From: Chelydra serpentina
Lineage: Eukaryota > Chordata > Testudines > Chelydridae
Length of the DNA stretch: 64,000 nucleotides
Assembly (NCBI GenBank): GCA_037349315.1
Contig: JBAIAC010000632.1
Location: 94,086-158,085, forward strand
Direction of reading: 5' to 3'
Shown here: positions 1-9,711 of the stretch, piece by piece
Layout of the letters: each line of letters begins with the position of its first letter
How positions within the stretch are numbered: position 1 is the first letter of the stretch
The notes under the pieces: generated by a model
Told to the model about the DNA's origin: nothing
What the model saw: the letters and a program-made list of their open reading frames with translations, nothing else
Database searches by the model: none
Translations under genes and position numbers: made by a program

Positions 1-69
1 TCACCCCCACCCATTGATCACTACCCGTTGAGCACGACCATCCAGCCAGTTTTCTATCCACCTTACCGT

Positions 70-402
70 CTATTCATCCAGCCCATACTTCTTTAACTTG
101 CTGGCAAGAACACTGTGGGAGACTGTATCAAAAGCTTTGCTAAAGTCAAGAAATAGCACATCCACTGCTTTCCCCTCATCCACAGAGCCAGTTATCTCAT
201 CATAGAAGGCAATTAGGTTAGTCAGGCATGACTTGCCCTTGGTGAATCCATGCTGACTGTTCCTGATCACTTTCCCCTCCTTTAAGTGGTTCAGAATTGA
301 TTCCTTGAGGACCTGTTCCATGATTTTTCCAGGGACTGAGGTGAGACCGGCTGGCCTGTAGTTCACCGGATCTTCCTTCTTCCCTTTTTTAAAGATGGGC
401 AC
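70..402 (-). pseudogene. CR1 ORF2 reverse transcriptase fragment with extra stop
   Basis: RT finger and palm start: [42 protein letters not shown] and [15 protein letters not shown], the last carrying the first catalytic aspartate (motif A). In this copy a tryptophan codon after GLDE has become TAG, so the frame closes at 70; copies b and c read through to [14 protein letters not shown]. The YxDD motif and everything downstream are missing because the element ends at position 13. No activity is possible. Confidence 0.9.
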
Positions 403-406
403 TACA

Positions 407-805
407 TTAGCTTTTTTTTAAGTCATCCAGAACCTCCCCCGATTGCCATGATTTGTCAGAGATAATGGCCAATGGCTCTGCAATCACATCGGCCGACTCC
501 TTTAGCACCCTCGGATGCAGTGCATCCGGCCCCATGGACTTGTGTTCATCCAGCTTTTCTAAGTAGTCCCGAACTACTTCTTTCGCCACAGAGGGCTGGT
601 CACCTCCTCCCCATACCGTGCTGCGGAGTGCAGCTGTCTGGGAGCTGACCTTGTCTGTGAAGACAGAGGCAAAAAAAGCATTGAGTACACTAGCTTTCTC
701 CACATCCTCTGTCACTAGGTTCCCTCCCTCATTCAGCAAGGGGCCCACACTTTCCTTGACTTTCTTCTTGTTGCCTGAAGAAACCCTTCTTGTTACTCCT
801 AACAT
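407..805 (-). pseudogene. CR1 ORF2 linker and RT N-terminal part, frameshifted
   Basis: Continuation of CR1 ORF2 between endonuclease and RT, including [11 protein letters not shown] and the block [12 protein letters not shown] that precedes the RT fingers in CR1 elements. It is separated from the endonuclease frame by a frameshift around 780-800, and closed by a stop just after DDLKKS. That stop is caused by an A8 run (T8 at 412-419 on the plus strand): one extra base compared with what the downstream frame needs. Copies b and c have the same A8 run and stop, so the lesion predates their duplication. This copy has E where copies b and c have D in VIADPLAI. Confidence 0.88.
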
Positions 806-811
806 CTCCGG

Positions 812-1894
812 CTAGCTGCAACTCCAAGTGTGATTTGGCCTTCTAATTTCACTCCTGCATGCCTGAACAATATTTTTATACTCCTCCCTGGTCATTTGTC
901 CAATCTTCCACTTCTTGTAAGCTGCTTTTTTGTGTTTAAGACGAGCAAGGATTTCACTGTTAAGCCAAGCTGGTCGCCTGCCATATTTACTTTTCTTTCT
1001 ACACATCGGGATGGTTTGTTCCTGCAACCTCAATAAGGATTCTTTAAAATACAGCCAGCTTTCCTCGACTCCTTTCCCCCTCATGTTATTCTCCCAGGGG
1101 ACCTTGCCCATCAGTTCCCTGAGGGAGTCAAAGTCTGCTTTTCTGAAGTCCAGGCTCTGTATTCTACTGCTCTCCTTTCTTCCTTGTGTCAGGATCCTGA
1201 ACTCGACTATCTCATGGTCACTGCCTCCCAGGTTCCCATCCACTATTGCTTTCTTTACTATTTCCTCCCTGTTTGTGAGCAGCAGGTCAAGAAGAGCTTT
1301 TCCCCTAGTTGGTTCCTCCAGCAACCGCACCAGGAAATTGTCCCCTACACTTTCCAAAAACTTCTTGGATTGTCTGTGGACCGCTGTATTGCTCCCCCAG
1401 CAGATATCGGGGTGATTAAAGTCACCCATGAGAACCAGGGCCTGTGATCTAGTAACTTCTGTTAGTTGCTGGAAGAAAGCCTCGTCCACCTCATCCCCCT
1501 GGTCTGGTGGTCTGTAGCAGACTCCCACCACGACATTACCCTTGTTGCTCACACTTCTAAATTTAATCCAGACACCCTCAGGTTTTTCTGCAGTTTCATA
1601 CTGGAGCTCTGAGCAGTCATACTGCTCTCTTACATACAACGAAACTCCCCCACCTTTTCTGCCCTGCCTATCCTTCCTGAACAGTTTATAGCCATCCATG
1701 ACAGTACTCCAATCATGTGAGTTATCCCACCAAGTCTCTGTTATTCCAATTACATCATAATTCCTTGACTGTGCCAGGACTTCCAGTTCTCCCTGCTTGT
1801 TCCCCAGGCTTCTTGCATTTGTGTATAGGCATTTAAGGTAACTCACCGATTGTCCTGCTGTCCCAGTATGGGCAGGAGCCCTCCCCTCTTGCAC
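812..1894 (-). pseudogene. CR1 ORF2 endonuclease domain (360 codons, frameshifted after it)
   Basis: This open stretch encodes the AP-endonuclease-like domain that nicks target DNA for CR1 retrotransposition. Visible family motifs are YTNARSL (residues 24-30), ITETW (51-55), GGGVSLYVR (81-89), VCYRPP (125-130), [10 protein letters not shown] (157-166), LLLTN (204-208) and GSDHEIVEF (224-232). The asparagine, glutamate, aspartate and histidine expected at the active site are all present. After residue ~350 (RSEIRRPN) the frame is lost near 840 and runs into a stop; the CR1 linker continues in another frame. The start is taken from the first methionine; the true ORF2 start may lie in the truncated part upstream. 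The domain alone looks intact, but the protein cannot be completed. Confidence 0.9.
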
Positions 1895-1966
1895 ACACCT
1901 ACTTGTGCTTCTTCCCGGTATCCCACTTCCCCACTTACCTCGGGGCTTTGGTCTCCTTCCCCCTCA

Positions 1967-2918
1967 CACTAAACCCACCCCAACACTAACCCCACCCCCA
2001 CTCTCACCTTCACTCTCACCCCCACCCGAATCCCTGCCCTCACCCTCACCCTCACCCCCACCCCCACGCTCACCCTCACCCTAATCCTCATCCTCACCCT
2101 CACCCCACCCCCAACCCCACGCCCACCCTCACCCTCACCCCCACCGCCACTCCGACCCTCACCCTCACCCCACCCACACCCACACTCTCACCCTCACCCA
2201 TACCCCACCCACACTCTCACCCTCACCCACCAACCTAATCCTCGTCCTCACCCTCACCCCACGCACAGCCCCACCCCCACCCTCACCCTCACCCTCACCC
2301 CCACCGCCACTCCCACTCTCACCCCCACCCCCACCCTCACCCTCACCCCACTCCTAACCACACCCTCACTCTCACCCTTACCCTCACACTCACCGTCACT
2401 CTCACACTCAGCCTAATCCTAACCCACACACTCACGCTCAACCTCACCCTCACCTCAACCGCCCCTCTCACCTCCCACTCCTACCCTAATCCTCACCCTC
2501 ACCCTCAACCCAAACGTCACCCTCACCATCACCCTCACCCTCACCCCACCGTAACCCACAACCCCACCCTCACCCTCACCCCCCACCCCCACCCTCACCC
2601 TCACCCCCACCCTCACCCTCACTCCCCACCCCCACAACAACCCACACTCTCACCCTCACCCTCACTCTCATCCACAGCACTGCCTCAACCTCACGCTCAC
2701 CGTCACCCTCTCTCTCATCACCACACCCACGATAACCCTCACCCACACCGTCACCCAAACCGCCACTCGCACTCCCACCCTGACCCTCACCCCCACCCCC
2801 AACCCCACCCTCACCGTCACCCCACTCACAGCCGCACCCTCACCCTCACTCTCAACCCAACACCCAACCCACATCCACCCCTACCCTCACCCTCACCCGC
2901 ACCCTCACCGTAATGCTC
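1967..2918. repeat. C-rich hexamer minisatellite (CCCTCA type)
   Basis: Near-continuous CCCTCA, CCCCCA and CCCACA hexamers with scattered substitutions and one- or two-base slips. The first ~300 bases are the inverse of the segment next to CR1 copy b (about 44100-44412). From about 2300 on it instead matches 23290-23916 in direct orientation. The seam near 2280-2300 is therefore a recombination or deletion joint. The open frames here are only consequences of a six-base period. Confidence 0.92.
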
Positions 2919-3370
2919 ATCCTGGGAGTAGGTGTCAGGGTGATGGTGAGGGTTGGGGTGGGGGTTGGGGTGAGGTTGAGGTTGGGGTGAGGGTGAAGGT
3001 GAGGATAGGTGGTGAGGGTGGGAGTGAGGCTGAGGGTGAGGGAGGGGATGAGAGTGAGGGAGAGGGTGCGGGTGGGGGTGGGAGTGAGCGTAAGGGTGGG
3101 GCTGTGGGTGGGGTGTTCGTGGGTGTGGGCGTGGGTTTGAGGGTGAGGGTGATTGTGGGTGTTGGGGTAAGGGTGAGGGTGACGGTGAATTGGAGGTGGG
3201 AATGGGGTTGGAGGTGAGGGTGAGGGTGGGGTTTGGGTGAGGGTGAGATTGGGGGTGGGGGTGGGGATGGGGGTTGGAGTGAGGGTGAGGTTGAGGTTGA
3301 GTCCGTGGGTGAGGGTTGGGGTTAGGGTTAGGGTGGGGGTGGGGTGGGGGTAAGGGTGAGGTTGAGCGTT
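2919..3370. repeat. Inverted G-rich minisatellite segment within C-rich array
   Basis: The hexamers switch from CCCTCA to TGAGGG at about 2919, right after CGTAATGCTCATCC, and back at 3371 after GTTGAGCGTTACTCCCC. The block is about 450 bases, has a tract of GGGGTTAGGGTTAGGG near 3315, and is repeated at 23917-24373 with the same edges. It is missing from the mirrored region at 39764-44412. Confidence 0.9.
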
Positions 3371-5080
3371 ACTCCCCACCCTCAGCCTCATTCTCACCCC
3401 TCACCCTATCCATAACCATAGCCCTAACCCTAACCCTCACTCACACCCCCACACTCACCCACCTCACTACGCCACCCCCACCCTCACCCACCGCACCACC
3501 CCACCCCACGCCCACCCTCAGCCCAACCGCCACCGCCAACCGTCACCATCACCATGAGCCTCACCCCCACCCTCACTCTCAACCTATTCCCCCACCCCCA
3601 ACCCGCACCCTCTACCTCACCCTCACCCCCACCCCCACCCCACCCTCACTCACACCCCACCCCTACCCCCTCCCAAACCCTAACCTTCAACCTCACCCTC
3701 ACCCCAACCGCCATCTTCAACCCCACCCCCACCCTCACCATTACCCTCTCCCTCCCCCCTCCCCCCAGCCCACCCCCAACCTCACCCTCACCCATAACCC
3801 CACCCCCCACCCTCACCCCAACCCCCACCCCCAACCCCACCCTCACCATCACCGTGAGCCTCACTCCCACCCTCATCCTAATCCCCACCCAACCCTCACC
3901 CCAACCGCCACCCCCAACCCCACCCTCACCCTCACCCCAACCCCACCCTCACCCTCACCCATACCCCCACCCCAACCCTAACCCTCAACCTCACCCTCAC
4001 CACAACCGCCACCCCTAACCCCACCCCCCTACCCTAACCCTCACCCCCACCCTCACTCTAATCCCCACCCCCACCCCACCCTCACTCACACCCCACCCCT
4101 ACCCCCTCCCAAACCCTAACCTTCAACCTCACCTCACCCCAACCGCTATCTTCAACCCCACCCCCACCCCCACCCTCACCATTACCCTCTCCCTCACCCC
4201 CTCCCCGCAGCCCACCCCCAACCTCACCCTCACCCATAACCCCACCCCCACCCTCACCCCAACCCCCACCCCCAACCCCACCCTCACCATCACCGTGAGC
4301 CTCACTCCCACCCTCATCCTAATCCCCACCCAACCCTCACCCCAACCGCCACCCCCAACCCCACCCTCACCCTCACCCATACCCCCACCCCAACCCTAAC
4401 CCTCAACCTCACCCTCACCACAACCGCCACCCCTAACCCCACCCCCTACCCTAACCCTCACCCCCACCCTCACCCTAATCCCCACCCCCAACCCGCACCC
4501 TCTACCTCACCCTCACCCCCACCCCCACCCCACCCTCACTCACACCCCACCCCTACCCCCTCCCAAACCCTAACCTTCAACCTCACCCTCACCCCAACCG
4601 CCATCTTCAACCCCACCCCCACCCTCACCATTACCCTCTCCCTCACCCCCTCCCCCCAGCCCACCCCCAACCTCACCCTCACCCATAACCCCACCCCCAC
4701 CCTCACCCCAACCCCCACCCCCAACCCCACCCTCACCATCACCGTGAGCCTCACTCCCACCCTCATCCTAATCCCCACCCAACCCTCACCCCAACCGCCA
4801 CCCCCAACCCCACCCTCACCCTCACCCATACCCCCACCCCAACCCTAACCCTCAACCTCACCCTCACCACAACCGCCACCCCTAACCCCACCCCCCTACC
4901 CTAACCCTCACCCCCACCCTCACCCTAATCCCCACCCCCAACCCGCACCCTCTACCTCACCCTCACCCCCACCCCACCCTCACTCTCACCCCCCACCCCT
5001 CCCCCCTCCCAAACCCTAACCTTCAACCTCACCCTCACGCTTAACCCAACCCCCACAATCACCCTCACCCTCAAACCCCA
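3371..5080. repeat. C-rich minisatellite with ~450-bp higher-order repeat, three copies
   Basis: Hexamer array of the CCCTCA type. The marker phrase ACCGTGAGCCTCACTCCC recurs at about 3850, 4290 and 4740, giving a 440-450 bp higher-order unit in three copies. The related blocks at 13850-14369 and 24374-25194 have one copy each, and the inverted block at 39764-44412 has two. The array joins satellite A through CAAACCCCAAGCCACATCC, an edge shared by all four satellite arrays. Confidence 0.9.
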
Positions 5081-8000
5081 AGCCACATCCACGCAATACC
5101 GCGCAATGAACAATTCATTCCTGTTCAGAACAAGATTCAAATTTATCCTGGAATCCTCTTCAAAACGCCAGTTAGGTTTGCTGCTTCGCTTTTTGCACTG
5201 GACTATCTTCTCCAAAAAGCAGTTATGCGCTACTTGTTGGCTTTTCGTACAGATCCGTTCGTGAGAATACCTCACTACGATCAATTCAATCCTGTTCACT
5301 GCAAGTTCCAAATGTCTCCTGGAAGCCTCTATGAAACGCCCGTTAGATGTTCTACTGCGATTATTGTACCTATTAGTTTTTGAAAATGCCTCACAAAGCA
5401 TTTCTATTTTGTTCACTGCTACAGACAAATTTAACCTGGAATCCTCCTCCAAAAGCCAGTATGTTGCACTTGGCTTTTCGTAGAGATCCGTTCGTGAATA
5501 CCTCTCAATGAACTATTCAATCCTGTTCACAGCAAGTTCCAAATTTATCCTGGAATCCTCTTAAAAACACCAGTTAGATGTGATGCAGCGCTTCGTGTAC
5601 ACATCGGTTCGTGTACACATCGGTTCCTGAAAAAAATTTTCACTGCTACAATTAAATTTCTCCCGGAATCCTCCTCAAACAGTAATTATGCTGCACTGGT
5701 TGGCCTTTAGTACAGATCCGTTCGTGAGAATACCTCGCAATGCACAATTCAGCCCTGGTCACTGATATTTCCAAATCTCTCCTGGAATCCTCCTCCAAAA
5801 GTTTTTAAAAGTACTGCTATGATTTTGGTACGGATCCGTTCCTAAGACTACCTCACAATGAACACATAAATCCTGTACACTGCTACTGCCAAATCTCTCC
5901 TGTAATCCACCTCCAAAAGCTATTAGAATGTAATGCTGCGATTTTGGTACAGATCTATTGGTGAGAATACCTCACCATGTACAATTTAAGCCTTTTCACA
6001 GCATGTTCCATATTTTTCCGGGAATCCTCTTAAAAACGCCAGTTAAAATTGCTGCTGGGCTTCTTCGTGAAAATTCCTCACAAAGAGCATTTCAATTTTT
6101 TCACTGCTACAACTAAATTTGTCCTGGAATCCTCCTCAAAAACCCATTATGCTGCAATGATGGGCTTTTCGTACAGCTCCGTTCGTGAGAATAGCTCGCA
6201 ATGAACAGTTCAAGCCTGGTCACTGATAGTTCCAAATCTCGCCTGGAATCCTCCTCCAAAAGTATCTAAATACTGCTACGATTTTGGTACAGATCCGTTC
6301 GTGAGAATACCTCACAATGTTGAATTCAATCCTGTTCACAGCAAGTTCCCAAATTAACCTGGAATACTCTTAAAAACTCGTTAGCTGTGATGCTGCGGTT
6401 CATGTGCACATTGGTTAGGTAAAATTCCTCACAAAGAGCATTTCAATTTTTTCACTGCTACAACTAAATTTCTCCTGGAATCCTCCTCACAAACCCATTA
6501 TGCTGCAATGGTGGGCTTTTCGTACAGATCCGTTCGTGAGACTAGCTCGCAATGAACAGTTCAAGCCTGGTCACTGATAGTTCCAAATCTCGCCTGGAAT
6601 CCTCCTCCAAAAGCTATTAGAACGTAATGCTGCGAATTTGGTAAAGATCCGCTCGTGAGAATACATCACAATGTTGAATTCAATCCTGTTCACAGCAAAT
6701 TCCCAAATTAACCTGGAATACTCTTAAAAACTCCAGTTAGCTGTGATGCTGCGGTTAGTGCACACCGGTTAGTGAAAATACCTCACAAAGAGCATTTCAA
6801 TTTTTTCACTGCCACAGCTAAATTTCTCCTGGAATCTCCATCAAAAGCAATTATGCTCTACTGGTTTGCTTTTCGTACAAATCCGTTCGTAAGAATACCT
6901 CGCAATGCACAATTCAATCCTGTTCACTGCTACTGCCAAATCGCTCCTGTAATCCACCTCCAAAAGCTATTTTAATGAATTGCTACAATGTTGGTACAGA
7001 TCCTTTCGTGAGAATACCTCACAATGACCAATTTAATCCTTTACACGGCAAGTTCAAAAATTTTCCTGGAATTCTCTTAAAATATGCCAGTTAGATATGC
7101 AGCTGGGCTTCTTCTTCGTGAATATTCCTCACAAAGAGCATTTCAAGTTTTTCAATGCTTCAACTACATTTCTCCTGGAATCCTCCTCCAAAAGTATTTA
7201 AAAGTCCTGCTACGTTTTTGGTACAGATCCGTTCGTAAGAAAACCACGTAATGAACAATTCAATCCTGTTCACTGCTACTTCCAAATCTCGCCTGTAAGC
7301 CACCTCGAGAAGCTATTTTAATGTACTGCTGCATTTTCGCTACAGATCCTTTGTTAAGAATACCTCTTCACAAAGAGCATTTCTATTTTTTAATTGCTAC
7401 AACTAAATATCTCCAGGAAACTTCCTAGAAATCAATTAGGCTGCACTGCTTGGCAGTTCCTACTGTACCGCTTGTGAGAATACCTCGTTTTGAATAACTG
7501 AACCCTGTTCACAGCTACTGCCAAATCTCGCCTGGAATCCTTCTCCAATAGATATATAAGTTTACTGCTGCGGTTTTCGTAGAGATCCGTTCGTGAGAAT
7601 ACCTCACTTCGATCAATTCAATCCTGTTTACTGCAAGTTCCAAATTTCTCCTGGAAGCCTCATTGAAACGCCCGTTAGACCTTCTACAGCGCTTTTTGTA
7701 TCTATTACTTGATGAAAATTCCAAAGAAAGCATTTCAATTCTTTTCACAGCTATAGACCAATTTCACGTGGAATCCTCCTGCCAAAGCCGTTATGCTGCA
7801 CTGGTTGGCTTTTCGAACAAATCCGTTCGTGAGAATACCTTACAATGAACACTTAAATCCTGTTAACAGCAAGTTCCATATTTATCCTGCCATCCTCTTT
7901 AAAAGGCCAGTTAGATGTTCTGCTGCGCTTTTTGTACAGATCGGCTCGTGAAAATTCCTCACAAAGAGCTTTTAAATTTTTTCACAGCTACAACTAAATT

Positions 8001-9256
8001 TCTCCTGGAATCCTCCACCGAAAGTACTTATTCAGCACTGGTGGGCATTTCGTACAGATCCGTTCGTGGGAATATCTCGCAATGAACAATTCAAACCTGT
8101 TCACGGCTATTGCCCAATATCTCCTGTAATACACCTAAAGGAGCTATTTAAATGTAATGCTGCGATTGTGGTCCAGATCCGTTCGTGAGAATACCTCACA
8201 ATGACCACTTCAATCCTGTTAACAGCAAGTTCTAATTTAGCCAGGACTCCTCTTAAAAAGGCCAGTTAGATGTTCTGCTTCGCTTTTTGTACAGATCGGT
8301 TCGTGAAAATTCCTCACAAAGAGCTTTTAAATTTGTTCACAGCTACAACTAAATTTCTCCTGGAATCCTCCACCGAAAGTACTTATTCAGCACTGGTGGG
8401 CATTTCGTACTGATCCGTTCGTGGGAATATCTCGCAATGAACAATTCAAACCTGTTCACGGCTATTGCCCAATATCTCCTGTAATACACCTAAAGAGCTA
8501 TTTAAATGTAATGTTGCGATTGTGGTCCAGATCCGTTCGTGAGACTACCTCACAATGACCACGTCAATCCTGTTAACAGCAAGTTCCAAATTTATCCTGC
8601 AATCGTCTTTAAAAGGCCAGTTACATGTTCTGCTGCGCTTTTTGACCAGATCGGTTCGTGAAAATTTCTCACAGAGCATTTGAATTTTTTAACTGCTACA
8701 ACTAAATTTTTCCAGGAATGTTCCTAGAAATCAATTGGGCTGCACTCCTTGGCTTTTCCTACTGTTACATTTGTGAGAATACCTCTTTTGCAAATCTCTC
8801 CTGTCATACACCTACAAAAGCTATCAAAATGTAATGCTGCCCTTTTGGTCCAGATCCGTTCGTGAGAATACCTCACTACGAGCAATTCAATCCTGTTCAC
8901 TGCAAGTTACAAATTTCTCCTGGAAGCCTCTTTGAAACGCCCGTTAGATGTTTTACTGCGCTTTTTGTACCTATTAAATTTTGAAAATGCCTCAAAAAGC
9001 ATTTCAATTCTGTTCACTGCTACAGACGAATTTCACCTGGAATCCTCCTCCAAAAGCCGTTATGATGCACTGGTTGGCTTTAGGTACAGTTCGGTTCCTG
9101 AGAAAACCTCGCTATGAATAATGTTCACTGCTACTGCCAAATCTCTCCTGTAATCCACCTCCAAAAGGTTTTTAAACGAACTGCTTTGAATTTGGTACAG
9201 CCCATTAGTGAGAAAAGCTATTTAGCTGTACTGCTGAGCTTCTGGTACAGATCCCT
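5081..9256 (+). repeat. Satellite array A, ~116-bp monomer
   Basis: About 36 diverged monomers of roughly 113-120 bases. Each has an anchor like CAGATCCGTTCGTGAGAATA, then CAATTCAATCCTGTTCAC, then CTCCTGGAATCCTCCTCC. Monomers fall into at least three types: one with GCTACAACTAAATTTCTCC, one with GATAGTTCCAAATCTCGCC, and one with CAGCAAGTTCCAAATTTATCC-like text followed by GTTAGATG. They succeed one another in order, giving a ~350-bp higher-order period over roughly 6.0-7.1 kb and 7.9-8.9 kb. A short duplication of GTGTACACATCGGTTC occurs near 5595. The period being close to a multiple of three makes chance open frames of 60-80 codons recur in many monomers. I do not recognise the family. Confidence 0.93.
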
Positions 9257-9711
9257 AGCCCCAACCCCCACCCTCACCCTATCCCTAAATACACCGCCAC
9301 CCTCACCCTCAGCCCCCACCCCACTGTCCCCCTCCATCTCACCCACACCATGACTGTAACCCTCACCCTAAACCTCACCCTAACCCCGACCCCAACCCTC
9401 ACTGCAACCCCCCACCCCAACAGTCAACCTCACCCTCACGCTCACCCCCACCCCAGTTCAAACCTCACGCTCAACCGTAAACTCACACCCACCCTCACGC
9501 TCACACCCCACCCCCACCCCCTCCCATAAACTCACCCCCACTCAAACCGCCCATCCCCACCCTCAGCCGAACCCTCACCCACAACCGCACACTCACTGCA
9601 ACCCACACCCCGACCCTCACCCTCACTGTCACCCTCACTCTCACCCCCGCCCTCACGACCACCCTCACGCTCCCCCCCCACCCCAAGCCCACCCTCACCC
9701 TCACTATCCCA
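9257..9711. repeat. C-rich minisatellite block following satellite A
   Basis: About 450 bases of CCCTCA-type repeats between satellite A and a strand switch. Homologous blocks lie at 17837-18291, 28563-28998 and, inverted, 38777-39228. The block ends in CACCCTCACTATCCCAGGG, where the pyrimidine run meets its own complement and could fold as a hairpin. Confidence 0.9.

Larger units (their letters stand above)
13..1966 (-). mobile_element. CR1-type LINE fragment, copy a (3'-truncated)
   Basis: Read on the minus strand this is the second ORF region of a CR1 non-LTR retrotransposon: a stretch upstream of the ORF, an AP-type endonuclease, a linker and the first part of the reverse transcriptase. 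It stops abruptly at position 13, inside the RT domain just after the residues VVINGW, where hexamer minisatellite takes over. The catalytic YxDD block, the rest of RT and the CR1 3' tail are absent. The 5' edge also merges into minisatellite near 1966. CR1 insertions are normally truncated at the 5' end and keep their 3' end, so this shape suggests recombination with the minisatellite, not simple insertion. Inverted copies lie at 44413-46365 (plus) and, in the same orientation, at 62488-64000. Confidence 0.93.

Noticed and set aside
618..815. Opposite-strand open frames across the CR1 copies (618-815, 830-1415 and mirrors) as genes
   Set aside because: They are antisense shadows of the CR1 endonuclease and linker frames and contain no recognisable domain.
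7515..7748. Recurring 60-80 codon frames within the satellite (for example starting MKRPLDLL or MNRIEML) as small conserved proteins
   Set aside because: They recur because the ~116-bp monomer is close to a multiple of three. They exist on both strands and lengthen or break with random substitutions, with no sign of coding constraint that I can see.
5081..9256. Satellite as a CRISPR-like or gene-family array
   Set aside because: Monomers diverge along their whole length with no alternation of constant repeat and unique spacer, and the genome is vertebrate.
5081..9256. CENP-B box in the satellite, suggesting a centromere
   Set aside because: TTCG occurs inside CCGTTCGTGAGAATACC, but the rest does not fit the CENP-B box pattern. 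Centromere function is not supported by sequence alone.
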